From the NCBI RefSeq assembly GCF_902364365.1, contig NZ_CABJDN010000001.1:760936-824935 (forward strand): 64,000 nt of DNA, in the 5' to 3' direction. The translations under genes and the position numbers were made by a program. This DNA comes from Bacteroides intestinalis (GTDB lineage Bacteria > Bacteroidota > Bacteroidia > Bacteroidales > Bacteroidaceae). Position 1 is the first letter of the stretch; each line of letters starts with the position of its first letter. Positions 43,746 to 53,595 of the stretch are shown one piece after another. Below the pieces are notes generated by a model. That model saw only the letters and a list, made by a program, of their open reading frames with translations, had not been told where the DNA came from and ran no database searches.

Positions 43746-44960
43746 ATGGAAAAAGTGAAATTAGATACAATAGAAGAGGCTATTGAAGAATTCAAAGCCG
43801 GTAATTTTGTGATTGTAGTGGATGATGAAGACCGCGAAAATGAGGGTGACCTGATTATTGCTGCAGAGAAGATAACTCCTGAAAAGGTGAACTTCATGCT
43901 GAAGCATGCACGTGGAGTACTTTGTGCGCCGATTACTGTATCCCGCTGTAAAGAGCTGGATTTACCTCATCAGGTAAGTGACAACACTTCTGTACTGGGT
44001 ACACCTTTCACGGTGACTATCGATAAGCTGGAAGGCTGCACTACCGGTGTTTCTGCTGCCGACCGTGCGGCTACCATACGGGCATTGGCTGACCCGGCTT
44101 CTACACCTGCAACGTTCGGACGTCCGGGACATATCAATCCGTTGTATGCTCAGGAGAAAGGTGTTCTGCGTCGTGCCGGACATACGGAAGCTACGATTGA
44201 CATGGCTCGTATGGCAGGTTTGTATCCTGCAGGTGCCCTTATGGAAATTATGACCGAGGATGGTGGGATGGCACGTCTGCCTGAGTTGAGAAAGATGGCT
44301 GATGAATTTAATCTAAAGCTGATTTCTATTCGTGATATGATTGTTTATCGCCTGAAACAAGAATCCATTGTGGAAGAAGGTGTAGAAGTAGATATGCCCA
44401 CTGAACATGGACATTTCCGTTTGATCCCGTTCCGTCAGAAATCCAATGGCTTGGAACATGTGGCTTTGTTTAGAGGTACATGGGATCAGGATGAACCGAT
44501 TCTGGTGCGTGTACACTCTTCTTGTGCTACAGGAGATATCTTTGGCTCTAAGCGTTGTGATTGCGGTGAGCAACTGCACAAAGCTATGGAAATGATTGAT
44601 AAAGCCGGTAAGGGGGTAGTTGTTTATCTGAACCAGGAAGGTCGTGGTATCGGTCTGATGGAAAAGATGAAAGCTTATAAATTGCAGGAAGACGGTCTGG
44701 ATACGGTAGATGCCAATATTTGCCTGGGACATTTGGCTGATGAACGCGACTATGGTGTAGGTGCTCAGATTCTGCGTGAACTGGGAGTACACAAAATGAG
44801 ACTGATGACGAATAATCCGGTGAAACGTGTCGGGTTGGAGGCTTACGGTCTGGAAATTACAGAGATTGTTCCTATCGAGACAACTCCGAATCCATACAAC
44901 GAACGTTATCTGCGTACTAAGAAAGAACGTATGGGGCACACGTTACATTTTAATAAGTAA
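43746..44960 (+). CDS. ribBA: Bifunctional DHBP synthase / GTP cyclohydrolase II
   Basis: A 404-aa enzyme catalysing two entry steps of riboflavin synthesis. The N-terminal RibB half (about 1-205) converts ribulose-5-phosphate to dihydroxybutanone phosphate and carries the acidic metal site [10 protein letters not shown]. The C-terminal RibA half opens GTP and holds the zinc cysteines ([16 protein letters not shown]) and the NQEGRGIGL active-site block. Both halves look complete. An AAGGAG sequence lies 11 nt before the ATG. It is 26 bp after the permease gene and may be co-transcribed. Confidence 0.97.
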   Translation: MEKVKLDTIEEAIEEFKAGNFVIVVDDEDRENEGDLIIAAEKITPEKVNFMLKHARGVLCAPITVSRCKELDLPHQVSDNTSVLGTPFTVTIDKLEGCTTGVSAADRAATIRALADPASTPATFGRPGHINPLYAQEKGVLRRAGHTEATIDMARMAGLYPAGALMEIMTEDGGMARLPELRKMADEFNLKLISIRDMIVYRLKQESIVEEGVEVDMPTEHGHFRLIPFRQKSNGLEHVALFRGTWDQDEPILVRVHSSCATGDIFGSKRCDCGEQLHKAMEMIDKAGKGVVVYLNQEGRGIGLMEKMKAYKLQEDGLDTVDANICLGHLADERDYGVGAQILRELGVHKMRLMTNNPVKRVGLEAYGLEITEIVPIETTPNPYNERYLRTKKERMGHTLHFNK

Positions 44961-45043
44961 TTTGCTGTTTTGTTTTCTAATATCAAAGAAAATAGCTTAA
45001 TTTGTAGCCAAATTTATGCAACAACCATAAAATAGATAGAAAA

Positions 45044-46237
45044 ATGAATCAATTATCAGATCGTTTGAACAGTTTGTCGCCGTCGGCGACGCTGGCTATG
45101 TCGCAAAAGAGCGCCGAGTTGAAAGCACAAGGCGTTGACGTAATTAACCTGAGTGTGGGAGAGCCTGACTTTAATACTCCTGATCACATCAAAGAGGCTG
45201 CGAAAAAAGCGATAGACGACAACTTCTCTCGCTATTCTCCTGTTCCGGGATACCCGGCTTTGCGCAATGCAATCGTGGAGAAACTGAAAAAGGAAAACGG
45301 TCTGGAATATACAGCCGCACAAATTTCATGTGCCAATGGTGCTAAGCAATCAGTCTGCAATGCAGTGCTGGTGCTGGTGAACCCGGGTGATGAAGTTATT
45401 GTGCCCGCTCCATATTGGGTAAGTTATCCGGAAATGGTGAAACTGGCTGAAGGTACCCCGGTTATTGTTACTGCCGGTATCGAACAGGATTTCAAGATTA
45501 CTCCTGCACAGTTGGAAGCTGCTATCACTCCGAAGACTAAGGCTCTGATTCTTTGTTCTCCTTCTAACCCGACCGGTTCGGTTTATACTCAGGAAGAGTT
45601 GAAAGGCTTGGCTGACGTACTGGCAAAACATCCTCAGGTAATCGTAATTGCTGATGAGATTTATGAGCATATCAACTATATCGGCAAGCACCAGAGTATT
45701 GCCCAATTCCCTGAAATGAAAGATCGTACGGTAATCGTAAACGGTGTTTCTAAGGCATATGCAATGACTGGCTGGCGTATTGGTTTTATTGCCGGACCGG
45801 AATGGCTTGTAAAAGCCTGCAACAAGTTGCAAGGTCAATATACTTCAGGTCCTTGCTCTGTATCCCAGAAAGCTGCTGAGGCTGCTTACACAGGAACACA
45901 GGCTCCGGTAGAAGAAATGCGTAAAGCTTTCGAGCGTCGTCGTGATTTGATTGTGAAGTTGGCGAAGGAAGTTCCGGGATTCGAAGTGAATGTACCGCAG
46001 GGTGCTTTCTATCTGTTCCCGAAATGTGATTCTTTCTTTGGGAAGTCTGTTGGCGACCGTAAGATTGGCGACTCGGATGATTTGGCAATGTATCTGTTGG
46101 AGGTTGCCCACGTGGCATGTGTGGGTGGTGCTTCATTCGGTGCACCTGAGTGTATCCGCATGAGCTATGCAACCAGCGATGAGAATATTGTAGAAGCTAT
46201 CCGTCGTATCAAGGCAGCATTGGCTGAATTGAAATAA
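45044..46237 (+). CDS. Class I pyridoxal-phosphate aminotransferase (aspartate-type)
   Basis: A 397-aa cytoplasmic aminotransferase of fold type I, most similar in pattern to the AAT-Ib aspartate/prephenate aminotransferases. The PLP lysine is Lys237 (NGVSKAYAMTGWR); SPSNPTG and the substrate-binding Arg in IRMSYATS are present, as is ADEIYEH. Length is typical. It should interconvert aspartate and oxaloacetate. It is a single gene with a strong terminator behind it and an 83-bp gap in front. Confidence 0.94.
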   Translation: MNQLSDRLNSLSPSATLAMSQKSAELKAQGVDVINLSVGEPDFNTPDHIKEAAKKAIDDNFSRYSPVPGYPALRNAIVEKLKKENGLEYTAAQISCANGAKQSVCNAVLVLVNPGDEVIVPAPYWVSYPEMVKLAEGTPVIVTAGIEQDFKITPAQLEAAITPKTKALILCSPSNPTGSVYTQEELKGLADVLAKHPQVIVIADEIYEHINYIGKHQSIAQFPEMKDRTVIVNGVSKAYAMTGWRIGFIAGPEWLVKACNKLQGQYTSGPCSVSQKAAEAAYTGTQAPVEEMRKAFERRRDLIVKLAKEVPGFEVNVPQGAFYLFPKCDSFFGKSVGDRKIGDSDDLAMYLLEVAHVACVGGASFGAPECIRMSYATSDENIVEAIRRIKAALAELK

Positions 46238-46256
46238 GAGAACGTATATAAATGAG

Positions 46257-46297
46257 AAAGCCCGGCTTCATAATTGAAACCGGGCTTTTCTTTTTCT
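46257..46297. terminator. Rho-independent terminator (AAAGCCCGG stem)
   Basis: A perfect 9-bp stem with a 14-nt loop and a T-rich run. Placed between the convergent aminotransferase and ferredoxin genes; the A-rich left side could also serve the minus strand. Confidence 0.88.
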
Positions 46298-46310
46298 TTG
46301 AGTGTTGTTA

Positions 46311-46481
46311 TTATTCTGCTGGGTGAATTGCTTCAGACGGACAAACATCAGCACAAGTACCACAATCTGTGCAAGTTTCAGGGTCGATAGCGTAGATATC
46401 ACCTTCAGAGATAGCTCCTACCGGACATTCGTCAATACAAGTACCACAAGCAACACAACTGTCATTAATTACGTAAGCCAT
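46311..46481 (-). CDS. 2[4Fe-4S] ferredoxin, 56 aa
   Basis: A small electron carrier of the clostridial type, too short to be caught easily. The protein begins MAYVINDSCVACG and has two full cluster motifs, C9-x2-C12-x2-C15-x3-C19-P and C37-x2-C40-x2-C43-x3-C47-P. It would pair with pyruvate:ferredoxin oxidoreductase and similar anaerobic enzymes. The plus-strand reading frame over the same bases is its shadow. A -7 box lies 40 nt before the start. All eight cysteines are present, so it should be functional. Confidence 0.96.
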   Translation of the reverse strand: MAYVINDSCVACGTCIDECPVGAISEGDIYAIDPETCTDCGTCADVCPSEAIHPAE

Positions 46482-46520
46482 TTTCTTCAAATTTTAAATT
46501 ATTAGTACTAATTAGTTCGG

Positions 46521-46528
46521 CAAAAATA
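46521..46528 (-). promoter_or_regulatory. Promoter -7 box (TATTTTTG) of the ferredoxin gene
   Basis: TAnnTTTG match on the minus strand, 40 nt upstream of the ATG. Confidence 0.6.
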
Positions 46529-46655
46529 GCAGTTTTCTTGATTAGTTGTTACCAATCATGTTTAAATTCCCTTAATTTGTACCTTGTCTAAATAATAGAG
46601 AAGAGAAAATGGGGGGATATGTGCAATAAAATGTCACTTTTACCGTTTTAGGATT

Positions 46656-47357
46656 GTGAAGCGCATTTGTCTGATAATCCTTACTTTACTCCTTGCTTTC
46701 GGTGCTTCGGCACAGAAGCGGAAGGTGCAAAATCGCCCGTATATCGACCAGCGAAAGTGGCACTATGGTTTTTTAGCGGGTATCCATGTGCAAGACTATA
46801 AATTGGTGAATACGGGCTATGTGACGGAAGATGGCCAGACTTGGTTTGCAGATGTTCCTGAGTATTCTCCCGGATTTACGGTGGGAGTGTTGGGCGAACT
46901 GTATCTGAATACTTTCCTTTCCCTGCGTTTTATTCCAACACTGCATTTTGGAGATAAGAAAGTCGTGTTCCGCGAACAAGCCAGTAGTGAGGAGTATTCC
47001 CAATCCATGAAGTCTGCCTACCTTTCGGTTCCGATAGATTTGAAGTTTGCTGCTGAGCGTTTCAATAACTACCGCCCCTATGTGGTGGCAGGTGTTGCTC
47101 CTACTTACGACTTCAGTGTGAAGAAACAGGGAGCCTTATTGGTAAAGCCTTTCGATTGCTATGTGGAAGTGGGTTTGGGATGCGATTTTTACTTACCCTA
47201 TTTCAAGTTAATACCCGAGCTGAAATTTTGTTTCGGTCTGGCAAATCTGATTAAGAAAGAACGTAAGGACCTTACAGATCAATCGTTATTGAAGTTTACA
47301 CAATCTGTTGATAAAATCACTTCACGTATGATAGTGCTCACTTTCTACTTTGAGTAG
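46656..47357 (+). CDS. PorT family outer-membrane beta-barrel protein
   Basis: A 233-aa exported protein (signal ending GASAQ) predicted to form an eight-stranded barrel with a C-terminal aromatic residue. Blocks such as WHYGFLAGIHVQDY, FRYGL-like strands and VGLGCDFYLPYFKLIPELKF match PorT, a component linked to the type IX secretion system in Porphyromonas. Bacteroides often keep PorT homologues without a full type IX system, so its role here is uncertain. The start is GTG. It is convergent with the pseudo-kinase gene with only 3 bp between them. Confidence 0.88.
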   Translation: MKRICLIILTLLLAFGASAQKRKVQNRPYIDQRKWHYGFLAGIHVQDYKLVNTGYVTEDGQTWFADVPEYSPGFTVGVLGELYLNTFLSLRFIPTLHFGDKKVVFREQASSEEYSQSMKSAYLSVPIDLKFAAERFNNYRPYVVAGVAPTYDFSVKKQGALLVKPFDCYVEVGLGCDFYLPYFKLIPELKFCFGLANLIKKERKDLTDQSLLKFTQSVDKITSRMIVLTFYFE

Positions 47358-47360
47358 ACG

Positions 47361-49307
47361 CTATTCCTTATAGGAAATAGTAAATGTAATAGGGGTACCT
47401 TCTTCTTCGCTTATTACGAAACTCCCACCAAAGTGCTCAAATAGCAACTGATTAATCTTAAGTCGTATGGAGACCTGTTGAGATGAAAATGCAGGATCTG
47501 CTAACGGACTATTGATAATATGGAAGATCAGCAATTCATTTCTTTCATCCCTTTCCAGTCTCATCTTTACTTCGCGGTCGGTATCATTGGGCACAGGATA
47601 GAGTAACATATTTATCACTGCCTGGTTGAAGCGATTGGCATCCATTCTGAGTACCTGGCTTTCCACATCCGTTTCCAGTTGGGCGTGGATATGTCCGTCA
47701 CTATTCATCCGGGCCATACCTACCAGGTCGCTACACATTTCCCGTATCTCGCATTCCTGTATCTGGAACTTCATCATTTTGGCTTCCAGACGTGAGAGAT
47801 CGAGTACATCGTTTACCAGCTGAATCAGTTCGGTAGAATTGGTCTGGATAATTTCGGAATATTCCTGTTTTTCTTTTTCATCCAGCCCCATATCCGTAGA
47901 GAGCAGTTGAGAAAATCCCACCACATTGTTTAGTGGAATGCGAATGTTATAACTCATATTCGCAAGGAAGCGACTTTTTACCTCATTTGCTTCTTCTGCA
48001 ACCTGATTCAACCGGGCGGCTTCTTTGGCATCTCTTTGTAACCGTTTCCGACTGAGATACATGTTGACTACAAAAGTAATAAGAGCCAGTAGGGCTGTTC
48101 CAATTACAGCCAGAAAGATAATATGAACTTTTGCATGCCATCGCTCCCTCTGTAACAGAAGTTTGTCCATGTCATACAAACTTTGTATCTGTTCCATTTG
48201 TGTGTGCGACAGATTTCTGTAGAGTGAGTCCTTATCACGCATCACTTTTTTATAGATGTCAAGAGATTCGTTTGCCCGTCCCATGTCTACCAATATATCT
48301 GCCTTCATGGCAGTGTACAAGATTACATCCGGGAAAGACATTTGCTTTACCAAGCGAATCGCATCATCCAGATATTCCAGTGATTTCTTGTAATCCTTTA
48401 GCGAACGGTGATATTCTGCATAGGCTTGCAAGCGGGAGATCTGATAGGGCAGGAAAGTGTTGGGAGTATAATACTCATCCACTTTCTGCAAGTGTTCCCA
48501 TGCTTTCTTCATATCCTTTGTGCGGATATAGTAAAGGGCATATTGGGTTTCTATCCCCATGTATAATGCAGAATATGCGTTTTGTAGTGCGGGATTAGCA
48601 GTTATCAGTTCGTTTATGGCTGTTTGCATCTGTTCCAGAGAAGAGAACATCTTGTCATTTTCGTGCAGGAACGAATAAATCAAGATAGCTTTGGACAGCA
48701 AACTGATCTTATCCATCGGACTATCTTGCGGACTCATCAGTTGGAAAGCCTCCTCTAATGCTTGTATTCCTTCTTCATAGCGTAGTGTCGCTATGTAACT
48801 GGTCATCAGACAGAGACATGCTTCCCGCATACCATTTCGGTCGTTCAGTTTCTTAGCTTTCTCGTACATGATCTTTGCTTCATAGATGGCAAATTCTATC
48901 TGCTGGTTGATCGTGTACATTTCTATCTGCAACTTCTTAGCTTTGAAGTAGTCATTGTAATAGTTATGCTTCTCTGCCAGGTTTTCCATTCTGCCCATCC
49001 ATTGCGTGACGCGCTCCAAGTCCAGTTTGTTGAAGAAGTAGATGATATGTTCGTAGGTGGCAAGACTTTGATATCGCAGATTGTTCTGCGCGGTCGCTTC
49101 TTGCAACAATATGTTTTCATAATAAAGGAATACCGGTGTCTGCTGGTCCAACCGGGCAATATCATGCAGCACGTCCAATCGGGTAGAATCGTGTGGAGCA
49201 GAGACATAAATGCGTAACAGGCTGTCTTTTACAACCGTACTTCCAGCATTGGCTGATAATAAGCCGGAACTAAAAGCCAGGCATAGTATGATCCACCGCT
49301 TCATCAT
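47361..49307 (-). CDS. TPR sensor pseudo-histidine kinase
   Basis: A 648-aa protein with a signal peptide, a periplasmic TPR-like region (about 25-385), one membrane segment (about 396-417) and a kinase-like cytoplasmic part. The H-box reads NMSYNIRIPLN: the phosphoacceptor His is replaced by Tyr453 and the neighbouring Glu by Asn. The ATPase domain has lost the N-box, DxGxG and GxGxG loops. It therefore cannot act as a normal kinase. It is 2 bp after an intact paralogue with the same layout, so a regulatory partner role (heterodimer or signal decoy) is likely. No receiver domain is attached. Confidence 0.88.
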   Translation of the reverse strand: MMKRWIILCLAFSSGLLSANAGSTVVKDSLLRIYVSAPHDSTRLDVLHDIARLDQQTPVFLYYENILLQEATAQNNLRYQSLATYEHIIYFFNKLDLERVTQWMGRMENLAEKHNYYNDYFKAKKLQIEMYTINQQIEFAIYEAKIMYEKAKKLNDRNGMREACLCLMTSYIATLRYEEGIQALEEAFQLMSPQDSPMDKISLLSKAILIYSFLHENDKMFSSLEQMQTAINELITANPALQNAYSALYMGIETQYALYYIRTKDMKKAWEHLQKVDEYYTPNTFLPYQISRLQAYAEYHRSLKDYKKSLEYLDDAIRLVKQMSFPDVILYTAMKADILVDMGRANESLDIYKKVMRDKDSLYRNLSHTQMEQIQSLYDMDKLLLQRERWHAKVHIIFLAVIGTALLALITFVVNMYLSRKRLQRDAKEAARLNQVAEEANEVKSRFLANMSYNIRIPLNNVVGFSQLLSTDMGLDEKEKQEYSEIIQTNSTELIQLVNDVLDLSRLEAKMMKFQIQECEIREMCSDLVGMARMNSDGHIHAQLETDVESQVLRMDANRFNQAVINMLLYPVPNDTDREVKMRLERDERNELLIFHIINSPLADPAFSSQQVSIRLKINQLLFEHFGGSFVISEEEGTPITFTISYKE

Positions 49308-49309
49308 GA

Positions 49310-51181
49310 TTAATCCTCCTTCTTTGAGTTACTGTGTGTCTGGTGTATTGGATGTGTGAAAACAAAACGGGAACCTCCTGTATAGTCTGGATCAATCCAT
49401 ATTTTACCACCGATATGCTCAATAATTAGCTGACAGATAGATAAGCCAAGTCCACTTCCTTGCGCATTTTCATCCAATTTTTCAAAACGCTGGAATATGC
49501 TTGCCTGTTTTTCTTTCGGAATACCGCAACCGGTATCCGTTACAGAGAACAAAGCCATCTCTTCCGATTGCTTCTCCAATTTTAGCGTGATACTACCGTC
49601 AGGGGTAAATTTGGTTGCATTGATCAGCAGATTTATCAGCACTTGTTGCAGGCGTGAATCATCTGTTTCAATGTATAATTCTTCCAGTGATGTTTCAAAC
49701 AATAATTCTGCTTGAGTCTGTTTTACTTTACCTACGGTGTCGGTCACATTCCGGCAAGTTGCCACAGCATCATGCACGGCTATGCTGAATTGCATTTTTC
49801 CAAATTCCAGACTCGACAAGTCGATCACATCATTAATCAGTTTCAGCAGAAGCTCGGAGTTCTGTTGGATGATGTCGGTGCATTGTCTCCGGGTAGAGTC
49901 ATCTAAGCCCTCTTCCGTCAGTAATGCAGAAAAGCCGGACAGAGCATTGAGAGGGGTTCGTATCTCGTGGCTCATATTTGATAAGAATATGCTCTTGGCA
50001 CGTGTTGCATTTTCAGCATTATGACGCAATTGTTCCAGAGTTTCCGTAGACATTACTACTACTTTCTTCTGTCTTCTAAGCCAGATGGCAAGCATAGAGA
50101 TGAAAGTCAGTAATCCTAATCCGATGAAGATAAGAACAACAACCATCTTGTTCTGCTGTGCCTTGTTTTCCAGTTCTATCTCATCAACCTGATAAGTAGC
50201 TTTCAGGGCATTAATCTGCCGGATGTAGCTTTTCGATGCAAGGGTATCAGTAGCACTGTATAGTTCCTTATAAATCTGGCAAGCTTCATCAAAGCGCCCC
50301 AGTAGTTTATATAAATAGATCTTTTCCGCACAAATCCAGCGGTACTCCAGCGAGCGTTTATTATTGGATACCACTTCCAGGAGTTGGTTATAAAGTGCCA
50401 ATGCTTCATCAGCCTTCTCTTTGTCGTGGTAATCGGCAGCCAATGCCCGATAACAGGCAGCAGTGTAATAGTTGATGGAAAACTCATGGGCTATTTCATG
50501 AGTATGGTTTTTGTAAATCGAGTCTGCCCGGTGCAGATACTGGAGCGCAGTATCCTGGTCTCCCGATGAGATGTAATAAGTTGCATTTTCTATAAGTATG
50601 GGGATGGCAAGCGGATGTTCCGGATTCTGTTCAAGAAGCGGATTCAGCTTCTTTACATATTCCATGGCTTCTTCCAGGCGATTCATTTGCTGTAGTTGCG
50701 TGGAGATTTTCACCAATAACCGGTGGGTTTGCGGGTTGTTTTCAGGCAGATAACGCAGTGCATCCATATAAGAGATCAAAGCTTTATCCTGTATGTTAGA
50801 GGCTGAATAAGCTTGCCCGACAGCCTGGTTGGAAAGAGCGATACCGAAGTTGGATTTTATATCTTTAGCATATTTGTACATTAATCGTGCCCGGTCTATT
50901 GCCAGGCTGAGGTCTCCTCGCATGATATATGCATTCACTTCCCACAGAACTAAAGTGAAGTAAGCTTCTTCCGTTTTGGGAGATTTCAGTGTGGGAGCCA
51001 GTTCATCGGTCCATGATATAATGCTGTCTATCGGTATGTTGGCATCATAAGGTACCTCTTTGGTTATGAGAGATTGCAAAGCAGCCAGACGTTCTTTGTC
51101 TGTACTGGTGGCGTGTGTTCCTGCTGCAAAAGAGAAGAGCAAAAAGCCTGTTACTGCTGATATTATCGCAATTTTCCTCAA
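49310..51181 (-). CDS. TPR-containing sensor histidine kinase
   Basis: A 623-aa membrane kinase. A signal peptide, periplasmic TPR-like repeats (about 30-335), a membrane segment (about 347-368) and an intact kinase core follow. The H-box has His405 (NMSHEIRTPLN), and the ATPase domain keeps NLLINATKFTPDG, DTGCGI and GSGLGLSI. It is the upstream gene of a two-gene operon with the pseudo-kinase, and shares its architecture, so the pair arose by duplication. No response regulator gene is adjacent; the partner must be encoded elsewhere. The sensed signal is unknown. Confidence 0.92.
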   Translation of the reverse strand: MRKIAIISAVTGFLLFSFAAGTHATSTDKERLAALQSLITKEVPYDANIPIDSIISWTDELAPTLKSPKTEEAYFTLVLWEVNAYIMRGDLSLAIDRARLMYKYAKDIKSNFGIALSNQAVGQAYSASNIQDKALISYMDALRYLPENNPQTHRLLVKISTQLQQMNRLEEAMEYVKKLNPLLEQNPEHPLAIPILIENATYYISSGDQDTALQYLHRADSIYKNHTHEIAHEFSINYYTAACYRALAADYHDKEKADEALALYNQLLEVVSNNKRSLEYRWICAEKIYLYKLLGRFDEACQIYKELYSATDTLASKSYIRQINALKATYQVDEIELENKAQQNKMVVVLIFIGLGLLTFISMLAIWLRRQKKVVVMSTETLEQLRHNAENATRAKSIFLSNMSHEIRTPLNALSGFSALLTEEGLDDSTRRQCTDIIQQNSELLLKLINDVIDLSSLEFGKMQFSIAVHDAVATCRNVTDTVGKVKQTQAELLFETSLEELYIETDDSRLQQVLINLLINATKFTPDGSITLKLEKQSEEMALFSVTDTGCGIPKEKQASIFQRFEKLDENAQGSGLGLSICQLIIEHIGGKIWIDPDYTGGSRFVFTHPIHQTHSNSKKED

Positions 51182-51284
51182 AGTAAAAGATATTTTTTTG
51201 TTAGTTCATCCGCAAATGTAATGATAAAACTAAAAAAACAAAAGTATTTATTGGATAAAAAATGCAATTGCTTAATTATAATCA

Positions 51285-53138
51285 TCAATAAAGCTCTAAA
51301 CCAAATTCTTCTTTCAATAGCATTAAGGCATTATTCTTTTGTGCCATCAACTGGAATTTTTCCACACGGCTGTATGCACGCACTTTTTCAGTGGGGGCAC
51401 TGACGCGGACAGTCATCGTTGCCTTGCTGTTTTTCAGTCGTTTGCGCAAGTAGCCTTGCAGGGTAGGGATCAGGTCTGTGAATTCTTTGGCTGCAATATC
51501 ATTTTCCACTACGGCCTCAAATGTAGTTGCATTCAGCATTGTCAGGCGAATAACCTGCATACGCTTGGCAAGGGCGGTTTGCTCTTGGGGCAAGCGTCCG
51601 GCGTACTCCTGCCAATAGTAGTTGACATCCTTTTCATTGAAGATAAAATCTTCTTCAGGCTGTGCATTTTGCTGTACTGCTGATGCTGCAGCTTGTTTTT
51701 TTTCTTCTTCTTCACCCCGTGGATGCTTGATTGAGACTCCCAAACCGGACATCTTCATAACGGGGATTTTCTTTTCCTCTTTTCCTTGGGCCATTAATAC
51801 GGCAGTAGGAGTGGGGCGCATGGCAGCTGTTTGCGAGCCAAAAGGCTGTTGGACTTGCGGAGATACAGGGGCAGCCTGGGCTGCAGGAGCTTGTTGCACC
51901 GGCTGGGGTTGTGCCGGAGCGGCAGTTGTTGCTTGCGGTTGAGGCATAGCATGTGCGGCCTGTGGCTGCTGAGCGGCGGCAGGCTGCGAGAATATGGGTT
52001 TGATAGATTGTTTAGGGCCACGCCCACCACTGGCGTCGTCCACCTCGGCGGTAAGCTGGGCAATCTGTATCAGAGTCAGTTCCACCAGTAACCGCTTGTT
52101 TTTACTGGCGCGGTAATTTAAATCGCAATCATTACAAAGCTTCATAGCGCGATACAGGAAAGGCAGCGGACATTTCTGTGCTTGTGCCTGGTAGCGCTCC
52201 CGGATGCTGGCACCCACTTCAAGTAGTGACAGGGTGGCGGGATCTTTACTCACAAGTAAATCACGGAAGTGGGATGACAATCCTGTTACGAAATGGCTGG
52301 CATCGAAACCTTTATTCAGCACATCATTCAGTAACAGCAATGCGTCGCTGATCTGGTTTGCCAGAAAATGATCCGTCAAGCGGAAATAATATTCGTAGTC
52401 CAGTACATTCAGGTTCTCAATTACACTTTTGTAACTGATGTGCCCACCGGTGAAGCTGACTACCTGGTCGAAAATAGACAAAGCATCACGCATACCCCCA
52501 TCAGCTTTCAGTGCTATGACATTCAAGGCTTCCGGTTCGGCAGTAATTCCTTCTTTTGAAGCGACATATGCCAGATGGGCAACCGTATCATCTACATTGA
52601 TGCGGTTAAAGTCATATATCTGGCAACGGGACAAGATAGTAGGCAGAATCTTGTGCTTTTCTGTAGTTGCCAGGATAAAGATGGCATGACGGGGGGGCTC
52701 TTCCAGCGTTTTCAGGAAAGCGTTGAAAGCCGAAGCGGACAACATATGTACCTCGTCGATGATATATACTTTATATTTTCCTATCTGGGGCGGAATACGC
52801 ACCTGTTCCACCAGTTGGCGGATATCGTCAACGGAGTTGTTGGATGCGGCATCCAGTTCATGGATGTTGTATGACCGCTGTTCGTTGAACGCTGTACACG
52901 ATTCACATTGGTTGCACGCTTCGCCTTCTGCAGTAGGACTCATACAGTTGATGGTCTTGGCGAAGATGCGGGCGCAAGTAGTCTTTCCCACACCGCGCGG
53001 ACCGCAGAACAGGTAGGCATGTGCCAGTTTGCCGGTAGCGATGGCATTCTTCAGCGTAGTGGTCAGGGCACGTTGTCCCACTACCGACTCAAAGGTCGTA
53101 GGGCGATATTTTCGTGCCGATACGATATAATTTTCCAT
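51285..53138 (-). CDS. dnaX: DNA polymerase III subunit gamma/tau
   Basis: The 617-aa clamp-loader ATPase. Walker A GPRGVGKT is at 46-53, Walker B DEVHM follows near residue 128, and the zinc module contains Cys pairs (CNQCESC). The AAA+ core and collar run to about residue 370. A low-complexity linker rich in Pro, Gln and Ala (about 385-450) precedes a tau-like C-terminus. It is complete and lies alone, 104 bp from the histidine kinase operon. No slippery frameshift heptamer was identified by eye. Confidence 0.97.
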   Translation of the reverse strand: MENYIVSARKYRPTTFESVVGQRALTTTLKNAIATGKLAHAYLFCGPRGVGKTTCARIFAKTINCMSPTAEGEACNQCESCTAFNEQRSYNIHELDAASNNSVDDIRQLVEQVRIPPQIGKYKVYIIDEVHMLSASAFNAFLKTLEEPPRHAIFILATTEKHKILPTILSRCQIYDFNRINVDDTVAHLAYVASKEGITAEPEALNVIALKADGGMRDALSIFDQVVSFTGGHISYKSVIENLNVLDYEYYFRLTDHFLANQISDALLLLNDVLNKGFDASHFVTGLSSHFRDLLVSKDPATLSLLEVGASIRERYQAQAQKCPLPFLYRAMKLCNDCDLNYRASKNKRLLVELTLIQIAQLTAEVDDASGGRGPKQSIKPIFSQPAAAQQPQAAHAMPQPQATTAAPAQPQPVQQAPAAQAAPVSPQVQQPFGSQTAAMRPTPTAVLMAQGKEEKKIPVMKMSGLGVSIKHPRGEEEEKKQAAASAVQQNAQPEEDFIFNEKDVNYYWQEYAGRLPQEQTALAKRMQVIRLTMLNATTFEAVVENDIAAKEFTDLIPTLQGYLRKRLKNSKATMTVRVSAPTEKVRAYSRVEKFQLMAQKNNALMLLKEEFGLELY

Positions 53139-53171
53139 GATTTGGGATATTCTTGTCCATTACAATTTGTG

Positions 53172-53179
53172 CAAATGTA
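53172..53179 (-). promoter_or_regulatory. Promoter -7 box (TACATTTG) of dnaX
   Basis: TAnnTTTG match on the minus strand, 34 nt before the dnaX ATG. Confidence 0.6.
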
Positions 53180-53212
53180 CATAAAAAAAAGGAATTTCTC
53201 AGTTATTCCTCT

Positions 53213-53220
53213 TATCTTTG
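53213..53220 (+). promoter_or_regulatory. Promoter -7 box (TATCTTTG) of the FtsB-like operon
   Basis: TAnnTTTG match on the plus strand, 66 nt before the ATG at 53287, forming a divergent promoter pair with dnaX. Confidence 0.6.
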
Positions 53221-53286
53221 TAGGCGAAGAATCCCCTCCCGGTTTCTTTTTAATTATTAATTCTTTAATTATTAATTTGTTTATCA

Positions 53287-53595
53287 ATGGATAAATTAGC
53301 GACACTTTGGGCTTTTGTCCGCAGACGTAAATACTTGATTACGTTTGTTGCATTTGTAGTGGTTGTAGGTTTTCTGGATGAAAACAGCATCGTGCGCCGT
53401 ATGGGTTATGCGAATGAAATCAGTCGCCTGAATTCTGAGATTGAGAAATACCGGGCGGAATATGAAGAGAACACAGAGCGGCTGAACGAGCTGGCTGTAG
53501 ATTCCGGTGCCATCGAGCGTATTGCGCGTGAGAAGTACCTGATGAAGAAACCGAATGAGGATATTTACGTATTTGAAGAAGACATCGAAAAATGA
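53287..53595 (+). CDS. FtsB/DivIC family septum formation initiator
   Basis: A 102-aa bitopic division protein. A basic N-terminus (RRRK) leads into one membrane segment (about 17-34), then a coiled coil (about 40-75; EISRLNSEIEKYRAEYEENTE) and a short C-terminal tail containing IAREKYLMKKPNED, the conserved FtsB/DivIC motif. It would join the FtsQ-FtsL complex at the septum. It overlaps the next gene by 4 bp (ATGA), so the two are co-translated. The divergent promoter at 53213-53220 drives both. Confidence 0.92.
   Translation: MDKLATLWAFVRRRKYLITFVAFVVVVGFLDENSIVRRMGYANEISRLNSEIEKYRAEYEENTERLNELAVDSGAIERIAREKYLMKKPNEDIYVFEEDIEK

Noticed and set aside
46302..46505. 67-codon plus-strand frame
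   Set aside because: The opposite strand encodes a ferredoxin with eight correctly spaced cysteines; the plus-strand frame is its shadow.
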